From: Panorpa germanica
Taxonomy: Eukaryota > Arthropoda > Insecta > Mecoptera > Panorpidae
Direction of reading: 5' to 3'
Assembly: GCA_963678705.1 (NCBI GenBank)
Contig: OY783206.1
Coordinates: 15,201,807-15,265,806 of the forward strand
DNA length: 64,000 nucleotides
Part shown: in pieces, positions 23,682 through 35,356 of the stretch
Numbering within the stretch: the stretch's first letter is position 1
How the letters are laid out: the number at the start of each line of letters is the position of its first letter
Program-made: the position numbers and the translations under genes
Notes under the pieces: model-generated
Database searches by the model: none
What the model was told of the DNA's origin: nothing
What the model saw: only the letters and a program-made list of their open reading frames with translations

Positions 23682-26495
23682 ATGAAGGGTCTGGTGAGTT
23701 TTTCTAATTTCATATTTCATTCACTTACAAAAGTTTGATTCCAAATTTTAAATTATAAAATTAAGAAAATTGTAGATATAGATGTACCATTGTGGAGAAT
23801 AGCGTGTACAAAACACGACGCCTATCCTGAGCGGATACATTAAACTGTTTAAAAGGCATATCAAGCATTCCTTAGTAATAGGTTGTTACATTTTTACTGA
23901 TAAGTGTAGTACTAATAAGTGCATAGTTCTACCGTCCTAAGGAAGAGTGATTCATGTCCAAATTTTAAGATTTTTTTCTTTTTTTATCTATAATTTCTCG
24001 GGCTTCCTAGGCACGTAGCCTTTTATCGCCCCTAATATTATTCTGGTTCCCCAGATTTTTAATTTGTTGTTGTTGTTAAATTGTTAATTCCGATAGTTTG
24101 TGACATTCTGCATCTTGTGGTGTGTTCGAAAAATTCAGCAAAACTCGAAAAATATTGTTAATTTTGAAAACAAAAATACTCATGTCTAAGATAGTCAAAA
24201 TACGCCATCTCTTACTAGGTAAGTAAGTCCTAAGTAGCTTAGCCTTATTTAAACGGGCTCAAATCAAGTTGTTTTGAACATGAGTCTTTTTAGTTTTATG
24301 GCAAGTGCAACACTAAGTTCAGCAGGCTGTTTGTCAACCAGCCCGTTTAAAAGCACCTCAAGTCCTTTATTACGGATACGAGTCCTTCTTCTTAAGGTTT
24401 TTAGACGGTAAAAAATAGTCCTTTCTATAACTTTGGAACCTAAGAAACAAATAATGTTACCCGGAAACACTTATATCATTTTTTTTTGTTAAAATTGAAG
24501 CCACTGACAATTAATTCAGAAATTTGTTTCTTCTGAAAATTTTAAGAAAATGGACTTGAGTCCTTCTTCCTTAGCACGGCAGTGTTGTTGAGAATTTTAT
24601 CATTGACTACAGACTGCTGTTGTATCTTTGGGATCGGTTCGCAGATTAACGCCATAATTACTGGGTTTGATTGTTTTCAAAAATTTTTAAATTTATTCAC
24701 TTTTCACTTCATCGTTTAAACTTATTTGGCACAGATGTAGCCCACATATATGAGTTGCGACATTATTGTCACATAAGTTAGAATATTGAATATGCAGATA
24801 ACAATGTGGAATCCTATAAATGAGCTTGTGAACCATGTATTAGGAGCCTATTTTGTAACTGCTTACCTTACGTCTATTAACTTCTGACGATTTTTTAAAT
24901 ACCTATATTTTCTAAACTAAGCTATGTAAGTTTACACAAAACTATCAGATGAACTTAAATAAAGAGCCAAATGGATCGAATACCTTGAAACTGGTATAAG
25001 TAGCCTAATTTGTAAATTATAGGGCTTTGAAAAATCGTCAGAAGTTAACAGACGTCAGGTAAGCAGTTACAAACATAGAGATATAAGAAGGAAGGAAGAG
25101 AGGAAGCGATAGATGCAAAACGAGAGATAGTATGGTAGTGGGTAAACAAGCAAGCAGACGCTATTGTTAAAATAAAAATATTTGTAAATAGTGTAGCATA
25201 CAGTAAATTTTAAATAATATATACAAAGCATTTTAACGTCCAGATAATGAATAAAGACACCGACAGCCCCCAACTAGTATAGCTATATTTTTGTTAGCGC
25301 GCCAGTCAATCACAGTACTCGGCTCGAAAGAGACACAGAGGGCATCCGTGGCTATCTCTCTCTTTGCCTGTATTACAGTATTCAGCCTCTTGCACACTCT
25401 AGTCTCATATCTCTATGGTTACAAAATAGACCCATTAATTTTCAAATGTCCAATTATGTTTTTTAACTCCTTATGGTAGGAGACAATTAAAGAAGCAATT
25501 TTTCTTAATTATTAAATGAATCCAACGTTATAGAAAATGCCAGGACTAAGTATGCCAGCATACTTAACGCAGAACTCCAAAATAGTTCGACATGGTACGT
25601 CATAAATATGGCCGACATATGTAACGCTAAAACTAAAATTACAATTTTTAATTGATATAATTCCGTCAACATTTAGATATTTAATAAAATAAAAGGTCAA
25701 TATACAGTTATTAACATCAATTTCAATCAACAATTAAAAATTGGATGCAAAAAAAGAGTACACAAGCCCATCGTTGGTTGCCTTTGCAGTAATGTTTTCT
25801 AACTCTTTAATATTTACCAGTAACAACTAAGAAGCTATTATTCTAAAATACTGATTATTTTATTTACAACATTTCAGGCTATCGTAATCTTCTCCATATT
25901 GGCTGTCTCTTTCGCTGAGGAAGAAGCGAAGAAAACAGAAAAGCGTGGAGTTTTAGGTTTGGGATATGGTGGCTACGGTGGTGGTCTTGGCTATGATGGA
26001 CTAGGACATGGAGGTTTGGGTCTTGGCTATGGCGGATATGGTCATGGTGTAGGTCTTGGCTCAGCAGCTGTTATTGCAGCACCAATCTCCACAGTTTCTA
26101 AAGTCCAATACACCACAGGACACGGCTATGGAGGTTACGGATTAGGAGGTCTTGGTAAGACAATCATAAACACGTCTGATACATATTTTTAAGAATATAT
26201 GACTCAAGAATCATTTTTAGGTTATGGAGGTGTTGGTGGATATGGAGGTTATGGTGCTCATGGTCTCGGCTATGGTGGTAAACTTGCCTACGCTGCCCCA
26301 GCTCTAAGTTATTCCAGTCATGTTGGTCTAGGAGGCCATGGGCTCGGTTACGGAGGTTATGGAGTTGGAGGATATGGAGGATATGATGCCCCAATTGCCA
26401 AAATCGGTTATGGAGGTTACGGAGGTCTAGGATATGGAGGATACAGCGGTTATGGAGGATACAGCGGATATGGTGGACATGGCCTTTATCATTAA
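23682..26495 (+). CDS. Gly/Tyr-rich secreted structural (cuticle-type) protein, three exons
   Basis: Exons 23682-23693, 25878-26154 and 26221-26495 join through GT-AG introns (phases 0 and 1) to give 187 residues. Exon 1 encodes only MKGL; exon 2 completes the signal peptide (AIVIFSILAVSFA). The charged stretch EEEAKKTEKRG follows, with a Lys-Arg site suited to proprotein cleavage. The rest is GYGGYG, GLGYGG and GHG repeats with a short Ala/Ser/Val segment (AAVIAAPISTVSKVQY) and a hydrophobic spacer (KLAYAAPALSYSSHVG) between the Gly blocks, and it ends HGLYH. This pattern is that of insect glycine-rich cuticle or extracellular matrix proteins; no chitin-binding Rebers-Riddiford motif is present. 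Intron 1 (2.2 kb) holds a Harbinger-like MITE and a family B fragment. It shares KKT(E/D)KRG and the early phase-0 intron with the gene at 31993-35013. Confidence 0.85.
24843..25080. mobile_element. Harbinger-like MITE, second copy
   Basis: GGAGCCTATTTTGTAACTGC follows TTA, and the inverted end GTAAGCAGTTACAAA is close to 25075. The internal block GAAGTTAACAGACGTCAGG matches the inverted partner in the 1435-1740 copy. It lies in intron 1 of the Gly/Tyr-rich gene. Confidence 0.65.
25430..25770 (-). mobile_element. Family B fragment
   Basis: Ends ACACAAGCCCA and contains the family B blocks GATATTTAATAAAATA and ATCAATTTCAATCAACAATT. The left part is diverged and shortened. It lies in intron 1 of the Gly/Tyr-rich gene. 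Confidence 0.65.
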
Positions 26496-26524
26496 TTTAA
26501 AGTTGATAGAAAATGATTTCGCTT

Positions 26525-26530
26525 AATAAA
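26525..26530 (+). other. Polyadenylation signal of the Gly/Tyr-rich gene
   Basis: AATAAA lies 30 bases after the stop codon. Confidence 0.6.
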
Positions 26531-26833
26531 AAAAATATCATGTAAATTTTATCCATTCTTTGTAAATTAAATATTTTTCCTTTATGATCATAACCTCTTT
26601 TGCGAAATAACAAAAAAATGTTTCATGCTTTAACAATTGTATTTCATCTACTGCTAAATTAAATTGTAACTTATTTTTTTGTATATTTTGTAATAAATTT
26701 GCTACCCTCTAACATTTATGTTTGTATTTATTTAAACTCTTAGGTTCACAGACGATTGTATTATGGCCTATATTTTCTATTAGGTATTTTGAAGCTCAAT
26801 TAAGCAGTATTTACCACAATTGCTATGCTTATA

Positions 26834-27094
26834 CCCAGTAAACATTTTGGAGCATTTTGGAGTCACTTTGACATCATATTGGAGATGCGTATGATTTTTT
26901 TGTCATGAAAGAGTTCATTTATAGTTCAGTTTCTCACAATCGTTCATATGAAAAGTCTGTTTTATCGGCTACAAGATGACGGAACCACTCCACCTGTCGG
27001 AATACAAATGAAGATAAAGTTGATGCGAACTATAATTGAAGTGAAATAGTGATAGAAACGTCACAAACTAGGACACCACTAAATGTTTACTGGG
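26834..27094. mobile_element. Family A MITE, short type
   Basis: CCCAGTAAACATTTTGGAG to AAATGTTTACTGGG, 261 bp, with TA on both sides. GCATTTTGGA is duplicated near the left end, a small internal duplication not seen in other copies. Confidence 0.85.
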
Positions 27095-27566
27095 TACATT
27101 TCTGAATAAGTTTAAAAGTTTTCTGAGATATTACAAATTGTTTTTGCTCATTTTTGCATATTTTTGTCACTTATTTTTATTATCAAATTTTGTAACTCGT
27201 GTAATATTTTTAAAACTTAAAATAAGAATATATAAGGTTCATTTTACATAATTTTTTTATGTGAAATAAACCTTACGTAACTTTTTAATGGAAGATCAGG
27301 GTAACGATATTTCATGAACATGGAATAAATTTTAAATAAAACCGAATGTTCTTTAAGTGCATTTATTAAAAAAATTTGTACTATAAATTACAGTAGTTGA
27401 TTATATTTAAGTCAGTTACCACTTTAGCCAAAATTATTTTTAAAATATTAAATTGCAATGACTTTGTTTATTCATTTTTTATTTATTCAATTAACCAAAA
27501 TTTTGGAACCGGCAGCTTTTGTATTAAAAGAAATATTTTTAATTTATAAATCGCAAAGTAATTTTC

Positions 27567-28799
27567 TCAAAAATAATCTTCATTTAAAAAATCATTGGGT
27601 GTTCTTTTGTCCCGGCTTTTATTCCGCAGAATAGTTCGGCTCCTGTTGGCTACTGCATTGATGACGCTCTGCTCGGTTCGCAGGAACTTCAAAGCTGTTT
27701 TGTTAAGAGGTTCGGGGATGGGTCCCAAGTTAAATATGGATCTCAGGAAGTTGTTCTTACAAAGATGGACTTTCATACTGGTCCCCAGGAACTCCTTAAT
27801 GCATTTGTACTGAATTTGCAGAGCCCACGAGTCCAACAGCAAGGTCTCATTATCTAGCTTAACTCTCCTGTTTGGAATGATTTCTTCCTCGTAGAAATTG
27901 ACTATATCCTTTATCAAGGAGCTATGAACTTTTCGATCGTGCTTTGCTACAATTTTGTATGTCTTATTTGATAACCCTTTGATGATAAAAACAAAGTGTT
28001 TTAACTGATCTTCTAACCACTTGTCAGGATACTCTTGTGCTTTGTTACTTTCCATGAGGAGTACGATACTCTCTCCAGCTATTAATCGCAAAGCCAAGTT
28101 ACTGGAAACCAGTAGCTGTGCTAGATTTGGAACCCAACTTAAATTCACCTTGGTACCTTCTGGAATTAATGTATACAATAATCCCCATGTCTGAAGAGCG
28201 CTAATGTACAATTCAGCTCCAGACTGCCCAAAACTTTCAGAGGAACTTCCCCGCAAATATGAATCATTCAAAAGATCTTCCAATGACGTCATAATCTCAA
28301 AGATGGTTGAATCTTCAGATCCTATCAGGAAGTTCAACACCCCTAGAATCTCGCAACTGAGCGTTCTGATAGGGTAGCATACTACTGGATTATGGATGAA
28401 GGTTTTTAATGTTTCATTTAATTCTGAGCACAGTTCTTGACCGCATTCCAACTGAATACACAGCAAAGGAATTAATTTCAAGCCTTCTATAACCTCTAAA
28501 TCTTTTCCTTTCTTGATGCAACGAACTACAGACTCCAGCAAAGTCTCCTTGAAGTCGCTGATTAGAGCGGGTTTGTACTTGTTCATCAACTCGCAAATTG
28601 TTGTTAGGTATTTAGTCCTCACCACTGAAGACTTGATTTGAAGTCCTTCCAACGCATCCGCGAAGACCTTTTTGAATGTCTCGTCATGTCTCATTCCTTC
28701 ATCTTCAACTGTATCCGATTCTGATGATTTGACATGTTCAGTTATTGGTGACTGTTTAACGGCGGCTTTCAAATTAATCCTACATCTACTTTTTGGCAT
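27567..28799 (-). CDS. IFRD (interferon-related developmental regulator / TIS7)-like protein, intronless
   Basis: A single 410-residue frame with an ATG in good context. Residues about 35-320 are helical and leucine-rich (CELMNKYKPAL, GLKLIPLLCIQLECG, AGESIVLLME), as in the alpha-helical repeat domain of IFRD1/IFRD2. The C-terminal part has the IFRD_C features: LLLDSWALQIQYKCIKEFLG, then VHLCKNNFLRSIFNLGP, then LRTEQ and the basic SRTILRNKSRDKR near 386-398. Length is normal for the family (about 400-450). IFRD proteins act as nuclear co-regulators in vertebrates and yeast; the role here is inferred only from the family. The absence of introns and the intact frame suggest either a retrocopy kept under selection or an intron-poor parent gene. 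AATAAATAAA follows on the minus strand near 27479-27488. Confidence 0.85.
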   Translation of the reverse strand: MPKSRCRINLKAAVKQSPITEHVKSSESDTVEDEGMRHDETFKKVFADALEGLQIKSSVVRTKYLTTICELMNKYKPALISDFKETLLESVVRCIKKGKDLEVIEGLKLIPLLCIQLECGQELCSELNETLKTFIHNPVVCYPIRTLSCEILGVLNFLIGSEDSTIFEIMTSLEDLLNDSYLRGSSSESFGQSGAELYISALQTWGLLYTLIPEGTKVNLSWVPNLAQLLVSSNLALRLIAGESIVLLMESNKAQEYPDKWLEDQLKHFVFIIKGLSNKTYKIVAKHDRKVHSSLIKDIVNFYEEEIIPNRRVKLDNETLLLDSWALQIQYKCIKEFLGTSMKVHLCKNNFLRSIFNLGPIPEPLNKTALKFLRTEQSVINAVANRSRTILRNKSRDKRTPNDFLNEDYF

Positions 28800-29512
28800 T
28801 TTATTTATTTACGATTTATAAAGAGTTTACCTGATTTTGAACACAAATATTTTTTATTGTCGTTTAAATTACACACAAGAATTTTACACAATTTTTGTTT
28901 ACAATTAGTTATCATCTGGTTGATATATTCCTTGGATTTGATTTGTTGTAAAAACAAATGATGGATTGTGATTGAACATTATTTATGTTTTATACAGGAA
29001 AATTTATATGCAAATAGAACAAATTATGTATTTAAATATAGTAAATATAAATCAACAGAAGTTGTAATATTATGTTGTAGAAGTTGTAATGATATGTGAA
29101 TATTGAAATCTTTTTTAATTATTTCGTATCACTGATATATAGTCTCATATCGGTAAGCTGATCCACCTAAAACTTAACCGCATTTAAAAATGAGAATTTT
29201 ATGCCACAATATACTACGAGGTGAATGAGTATTAGGATGTGAACCTAATTTTTTGTGGTCGATTTTTTTGATTCTATAATGAAATAGTGGGTAATAAATA
29301 TCTTGGCTTTTTAAATTATTTCACATTTGCTTACAGATATGTGTTTAGTATGTGTAGCAGTGCCATCTGTTAAAAGAATCCTTAAGTTAATTTAGTTTAT
29401 CTACTGCTTAATAGATGGTCAAATGGTTTAAATATTTACAAATAAATTTATGGTACGAGTATTTGTTTGACCCAAGACGCAAGCGAAATGTGCGCTAGAA
29501 AACAACTTACGT
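28800..29512. other. Intergenic, no gene seen
   Basis: AT-rich sequence upstream of the IFRD-like gene. No TATA box is evident near the ATG. Confidence 0.4.
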
Positions 29513-29571
29513 TTATATATATATATATAAATATATATTATATTTATTATATATATATAATATATAATGGC

Positions 29572-29643
<72 letters not shown>
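29513..29643. repeat. (TA)n microsatellite
   Basis: An imperfect TA-rich tract followed by about 70 bp of pure TA repeat (29574-29643). It abuts the remaining half of a family A MITE, whose left half is absent, as if the repeat grew at or replaced that part. Confidence 0.95.
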
Positions 29644-29647
<4 letters not shown>

Positions 29648-29781
29648 TTATCGGCTAGAAATGGCGAAACCACTGCCTCTGTCGGAATACAAATGAAGAT
29701 AAAGTTGATGTGAACTATAATTGAAGTGCAATTGTAATAGAAACATCTCAAAAAGGACACTTCACCAAATTGTTAATTGGG
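29644..29781. mobile_element. Family A MITE, right half only
   Basis: Contains TTTATCGGCTA, GGAATACAAATGAAGATAAA and the end CACTTCACCAAATTG, in the same order as the right half of the copies at 1076 and 26834. The left half is missing at the TA repeat. Confidence 0.8.
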
Positions 29782-30295
29782 TATACACGGATGTGCGGCT
29801 CCGTCTCTATATCTCGGGAAGGGGCGATCGGAAGAACTTTGCTCTACAACTTTACTAATAAGTCCGATTTTCCGATCCGATTTTTATGACCTTTGAACTT
29901 CAAAAAGACTGGCGTACACGCTACATTATGCGATATTTCAGAGGGTCTATAAAATATTAAAACAAAGATTAGTTTAAGTTTTTAGTTTATTAGCTCTTAT
30001 TTCGAGATTTTCCCCTTTTCTCGATTTGAATATCCGGGCTATTTCTAATTTTGAAATGTGATATTCGTTTTTTAAGTTGATTTTAAATTTAAAAACCTTC
30101 TTTACGACAGTTATAAAATGTGACTTTGAGAGAACAAATTCATGAATTAGAAAAAGAGTTAATTAATAATTCAATGAATAATACGCATTTGAAATTTTTA
30201 TTTTTAGAATTTATTAATTAAATCTTGTTAATTTATAAATAGGTTGCAAAAAACCGTAGATAATTAAAATTTAATCAAATAGTTTATCAATTTAA
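29782..30295. other. Intergenic, no gene seen
   Basis: AT-rich sequence with no recognised feature. Confidence 0.4.
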
Positions 30296-31051
30296 GGCCT
30301 TATTCTGTAACTTTTAAAAAATCGACCTTATTTTTTCAGCGGTGGAAATATTAAATTTTTTTTCACCCCTCGAATAAGGTCGGTGTATTTTAAATAGCTA
30401 AAGTGGTATTCTGTATGCAAAATTTTCCACTGCCCTTATAAGTATACAGCGGTGAAAGAGTATAAACTGGTATTGATGACGTATTCTTCGACGTCATCAA
30501 TTATATAATATATCACCAATCACGATAAAGTATTAAATAGAAAAAATATAAAATATTTTAAATGACAGTTGTTTATATAATTCATACATGTCAAAATCTA
30601 TTAAAAAAAGTCAATATGACATCTACGAAAAGGAAAACGGGAAAATCAGTGAGGAAATAATTAATATAAATAGTATTTCAAATGGCCCTGCACAATTTAT
30701 GCAAAAAAGCAATGCTTTTGTAATCCCACGTAATCCCTAATTCGTAATGGCAAACAACATAACCTCACTTTCTGATATATTCATATGTATACACATATAA
30801 ATACTAATTTATTTTCTACTTTTTCGTAGAATGCTCCAAATTCAAATTATAGTTCGAATTGTTTGACAGTTCTCAAAAATACAGTGATGAAAATTTTATA
30901 TGACCTTATAATTTGGTCGATCTTTTCCAGCGACAAAAATAAAATCGATGAAAATTTCTTACAGAATACCAAATAAAAAATCATCGGTTTTGTGACGTCA
31001 TTTTACAGCGATGAAATTTTTTCACCGGTGGAAACACTTTACAGAAGGCCC
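30296..31051. mobile_element. Harbinger-like palindromic MITE, copy 1
   Basis: Ends GGCCTTATTCTGTAA and TTACAGAAGGCCC are inverted. The inner arms also pair (ATTTTTTCACC and GTGAAAAAAT types). The copy at 37609 is in the opposite orientation and has clean TTA duplications. TGACGTCA-type palindromes (GACGTCATCAAT and GTGACGTCATTTT) occur in both arms. Confidence 0.75.
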
Positions 31052-31992
31052 TTTAAATTTGTGGCGTATGTATTCCATTAAGAATTAAGGCAAATTTGGA
31101 CTTATAATTATTAAGAAAAGTGTCCATGTCTCTACGTCGCTGAAGTTAGCGAAATGTTCGAAAGTGAGCACTACTAGTGGTATCAAACTGACAGTCGCGC
31201 AAATGATTATAAATTTGTTGGATTTAACATGTACAATTGACTTAGGCTTTCAATTTAAATAAATAAGTTACAATGTGTAAGTATAAATTAAAGAAAGCAT
31301 AAATAATAATAATCATAAGCATCAATATGATATAAATACCATATATTTGGTACGGAGAAATAGGGTTTCTGGCACACATGGAAATGACAACTTAACTGAC
31401 AACTTAAATGAAATAAAATGTTAAAATTAATGTACGAAGCTTAATAACATTATAACTAATTAAATAAACGGAAATTTTGGAAATTTAGGTATATTAATTA
31501 AAAAACTACGTGCATCCGCTGTCGTTGAACTAAAATTCATTGCAACTTTTTTTCTAACTTTTCGCTAATTTAAATAGAAGATCCATTCTATATAACAAAC
31601 ACATAATTAATTAAACGGCTTTATTCATTTTGGTTTTTATATAAAAATTTATTTTTAAAAATTGATGAAAACTATTAGTTTATAAAATATTAGTACATAA
31701 AGTTAATGAAGTACGTAAGGTATAAAATACCTACAAGTCTTAAGCTACGAGTATTATACCTACTCTAATAATATTAGGATTTTAAAAGTTGGCAGCACTT
31801 GAAATATCCCTTATAGTATAATAACATTTCATTCGATTCTAAATTCGCGTGTATATTTACAATTTGCGAACACTACTTATTAAGTAACACAAATCTACAT
31901 AAAATTAATCTGCATCATTTGTTATTAAAAGACCGATATCACAACTAAAATATTGATTAAAGTTAATTTGAAGTCATACTATCTGAGTATTC
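31052..31992. other. 3' flank of the Tyr/Ala/Gln-rich gene
   Basis: No gene is seen. A minus-strand AATAAA at 31620-31625 is a candidate polyadenylation signal for the gene at 31993-35013, though it is about 370 bases past the stop. Confidence 0.4.
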
Positions 31993-34900
31993 TTAATGCG
32001 AGTAACCCAGTTGAGCGAGTCCTAGTTTAGCGTAGTTTACTTGTGGCTGAGAAGCATAGGCGAGTTGAACTTGTGGGACGTAGGTTATCTTTCCAAGCGA
32101 CTGGCCTTGATGACCTGCGTAACCAAGTTGAGGGAGGGCTGCGTAGCTCAATTGGGAAGCAGCGTAGTGTTGAGGTTGAGCGATGATTTGCGCGTAGGTG
32201 GGTTGTTGTTGTTGTTGCTGCTCGTAGCTTGCATAGGCTTTAGCTGGGATTGAGGCGTAAACTTGAGCTTGAGGGGCTTGAGTGTACACTGAGGCGTAAT
32301 TCGGTTGAGCATGAGCTATTTGAGGTGCTTGACTTGCATATTGTACCTGAAATTAATAAATAGTTAGCTGCTGCACCATAACTGTGAGAAACTATCCAAA
32401 TACTTTTAATCATGATCGTACAAGATTTTTGAATCTGTTCATACCTTTCCAACTTGTGGTGCAGTGATGTATTGCACAGCCTGTCCATGAGAACCTTGAG
32501 AAGGACCCCCTTGAATGAAAGAAGCATAAGAAACAGCTCCTTGTCCATGTGTTCCTTGTGACGAATACTTCAACGATGGTTGAGCATAGGCTTGTTGAAC
32601 AATGCCAGCTGATTGAGCATAAGCTATCTTCGGCTGGACACTTTCGTAGCTACCGTACACAGCTTGTGCAGGCGCAGCAGCGACCTTAGCGACAACAGGA
32701 GCAGTTGCGTATGTGATGTGACCTTGAGTTGGTTGAGCTGCTGCTGCGAACGTGAGTTGAGCTGCATGCGGTTGAGCGTATGCGTATTGGGCTTGTTGTA
32801 GCGGTTGAGCTGCGTACGCAAATTTCGGAGAGATTGATATTGTTGGAGCATAACCAACTTTCGATGAGATTTGTGGTTGGATGTATTGAGCTGGTGCGAG
32901 TTGTTGTGTGTATTGTAATGGAGAAACCTGCTGGGCGTACTGGATGTGTCCAACTTGAAGAGGAGATGATTGTTGTGCGAGGTTTATTTTGTAGTTGGAC
33001 TGATCTGCATTGGCGTAAATCTGAAGAAATAAAATTTAGTAACAATGCCTTTTGAAATTACATGAAATTTCTTAAAAAAATGGAATTATTGTTTGCGACA
33101 ACTGGTACTTTATCTAACTGATGATGCCATCAAATGTTAACAACTTTAGTAACTGCATTATATCATTAACATTTAAATTGCGCTAGTAACATTACTTTCC
33201 TTGTTAGTAAGATCTTGTTACCTTATACGAAGATTTATAGAAAATGTATAGGAGCATGTAATACTACGCGCGTTTGGAGAAAGCGGAAACCCCAGCGGAT
33301 GGCGGATATTAAATGCTTATAGATTTACGGTCACAAGCAAATGTGCAACGTGGCACTTAATTACAACCGCTTATTAATTAATGAAACCTTATCTAAAATG
33401 AACTCGGAATTTATAAGCATATTTTGTCTTTGTAAGAGAAGTAAGTAAGTAATAAATATATCATCTTATAGTCATAAATATCTATATCTTACATTAAACC
33501 GTTTCATAGTGGAGCCAATGTCGGATTTGAGGGAGGGCAGGTGGGGCTACTGCTCCGGGGCCTCCACAATAGAGATCATAGTACTAAATTTTTAAAAGAC
33601 TTGACGGAAAAAAATTGTTCCTTTTATTTGAAAAATAATTAGAGACCTCCGCCCTATCGTTACCTCAAGCCTCCCCACCTCTAAATGCGGCACTGTTGTG
33701 GAGGATTGAAACAACATTTGAAAACGTTTAACAAACAGTGACAACTTCAGCGTTCCCTCAGTGCTGTAACATAACTGCAGTTTAACACAAGAAATTAATA
33801 TTTTAGTCCCAATTTTTCCAAAGTTAACCACCACAACTAACTAACGAAAAATGTAACCCAGGCATTTTTTCTTGGTTAAGCTAGAGTTGTGTTCGACTCG
33901 CATAAAAATGAGTGGTGAGTAATAAAATAGGCAAAAAGGTTTATAAATAATTTGTGCCCTCATTTTTTAGTGGCCGATTTTTCAATTGTTGATTGAAATT
34001 TATGTTAATAAATGTGTATTGGCGTGTCTATTTTATTAAATATCTAAATGTTGACGAAGATAAAGCAATTAAAAATTTGAATTGTTGTGTTAGCGATAGA
34101 AATGGTTGTCCATTTGTATGACGTGAAATGCATTTTATACGTCAGTTATTTGTTGATTAGGTCAGTGCTGTGGTAATATTTTGTACCTGTTGGTAATCGA
34201 AGTAATCAAGTCAAATCAAAGCATAATAAGTTTTTATTTTATTTAACACTGTTACGGCAGGCATTATATTGAAATTGTATTGTTCTTTGAAATATCTGTA
34301 AATAATATTTGATATTTTGATATATAAATACATATAGCAGAGATTTATGAAATGTAACGTTGGTAACCTGTAAACTTGTCAGAATTCTATCAAGAATATA
34401 TCTCTTTTACGTTCTGTTGTATAAAAGGAATAACAACTAGTTGTTGTGAGGTCACATGCATTTGGAATGTTGTACAACGTTTAATCCCTTTAATAATTAA
34501 AGAGACAAAACAACTTTTTTAATAATTAATATCTCCTAACATATAAGGAGTTATTAAAAAATAATTGAACATTTGAGGTTTTAGTAACCCACTTTATAAA
34601 TATTTAGTAGACTTTTATAGAAATTAAGACATAGGACACAAGCCCATTGAGAATTAAAGAAACGACCCTTAGATACATAATAATAAGTAAAACATACTTG
34701 AGGTGCTGGTGTTGCATACACTGCTGAAACCTTAGCAGCCGGGCTGTAGTTCAGTTGAGGAGCAGCAGTGGCATAAAGAACCTGTTGCTGCACTTGATGG
34801 CCACCATAACCTTGCGGCCCAGCATCCGGTAAACCTCGCTTATCAGTCTTTTTATTGTCATCTTCGGATATGTTATCAACTGAAGTGTTCTTGTCGTCCT

Positions 34901-35013
34901 CTGCAACAGCTACTGCCACTAGGAGTAGTATGGGCAAGAGAATCTGTAAATAAATCATATATTGCTTAAGAAAGAACAACTAGAACAAGTTACACTGTTT
35001 TGAAAGTAGCCAT
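31993..35013 (-). CDS. Tyr/Ala/Gln-rich secreted structural (cuticle-type) protein, four exons
   Basis: Minus-strand exons 34996-35013, 34698-34943, 32445-33020 and 31993-32346 join in phase 0 throughout (acceptors TTTACAG, CTTCAG, TTTCAG; donors gtgtaa, gtatgt, gtatga) to give 397 residues. Exon 1 encodes MATFKT and exon 2 completes the signal peptide (ILLPILLLVAVAVA). The acidic stretch EDDKNTSVDNISEDDNKKTDKRG follows, ending in a Lys-Arg site like that of the gene at 23682. The mature part is built from YAQP, QYAS, YATAP and AAQL motifs, with a run of five to six Gln near the end and a C-terminus LAQLGYSH. No Rebers-Riddiford chitin-binding motif is seen. Three further in-frame ATGs lie upstream of 35013, so the start could be longer; I chose 35013 because it puts the signal peptide at the N-terminus. 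Donor 1 (gtgtaa) is weak. Intron 2 (1.7 kb) carries a family B element. Confidence 0.8.
33951..34649 (+). mobile_element. Family B element in an intron
   Basis: Starts near TTGTGCCCTCATTTTTTAG (left end mutated) and ends GGACACAAGCCCATTG. It contains the standard blocks GTCAGTTATTTGTTGATTAG and GTAACCTGTAAACTTGTCAG. It sits in intron 2 of the Tyr/Ala/Gln-rich gene, 48 bases from exon 2. Confidence 0.85.
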
Positions 35014-35138
35014 CGTTGACATCATTAATCTGCTGTCACCTCTCATTGCTCCGCCTGGTCTGCACTTCATGTTAGTCTTGCGGTGCTCTCCTTTTACTAC
35101 TCGCGACATTTTTTTTGGCGTAATTCTTTTCGCTTTCA

Positions 35139-35144
35139 TTTATA
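35139..35144 (-). promoter_or_regulatory. Candidate TATA box of the Tyr/Ala/Gln-rich gene
   Basis: TATAAATG on the minus strand, about 130 bases upstream of the chosen ATG. No strong initiator is seen 30 bases downstream, so this is tentative. Confidence 0.4.
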
Positions 35145-35261
35145 ATCGACAAGTGTTTTAAGAATTAATAACCTGTTACAGTCTCTTTTACAAAGAAGTC
35201 TATTTTTCTTTTATTACATTACAGGAATTTCAATTATTAAGGTTATATATATATATATATC

Positions 35262-35356
35262 TCATATAAGGAGTTATTAAAAAATAGCTGAACATTTGAG
35301 GTTCTAGTAACCCACTTTATCTATATATAGAAATTAAGACATAAGACACAAGCCCA
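35262..35356 (+). mobile_element. Family B terminal fragment
   Basis: CATATAAGGAGTTATTAAAA to GACACAAGCCCA: only the last 95 bases of family B, beginning directly after a short TA run. Confidence 0.75.

Noticed and set aside
29428-29760. Open frames rich in alternating Tyr and Ile over the TA repeat
   Set aside because: Translation of a (TA)n microsatellite; the same happens at 58603-58879.
32613-33055. Several overlapping open frames on both strands
   Set aside because: Shadow frames of exon 3 of the Tyr/Ala/Gln-rich gene, favoured by its repetitive codons.
34900-34979. Alternative start of the Tyr/Ala/Gln-rich gene by reading through into intron 1 (MFFLKQYMIYLQ)
   Set aside because: A TTTACAG acceptor directly precedes the signal-peptide codons, and a short upstream exon restores a standard layout.
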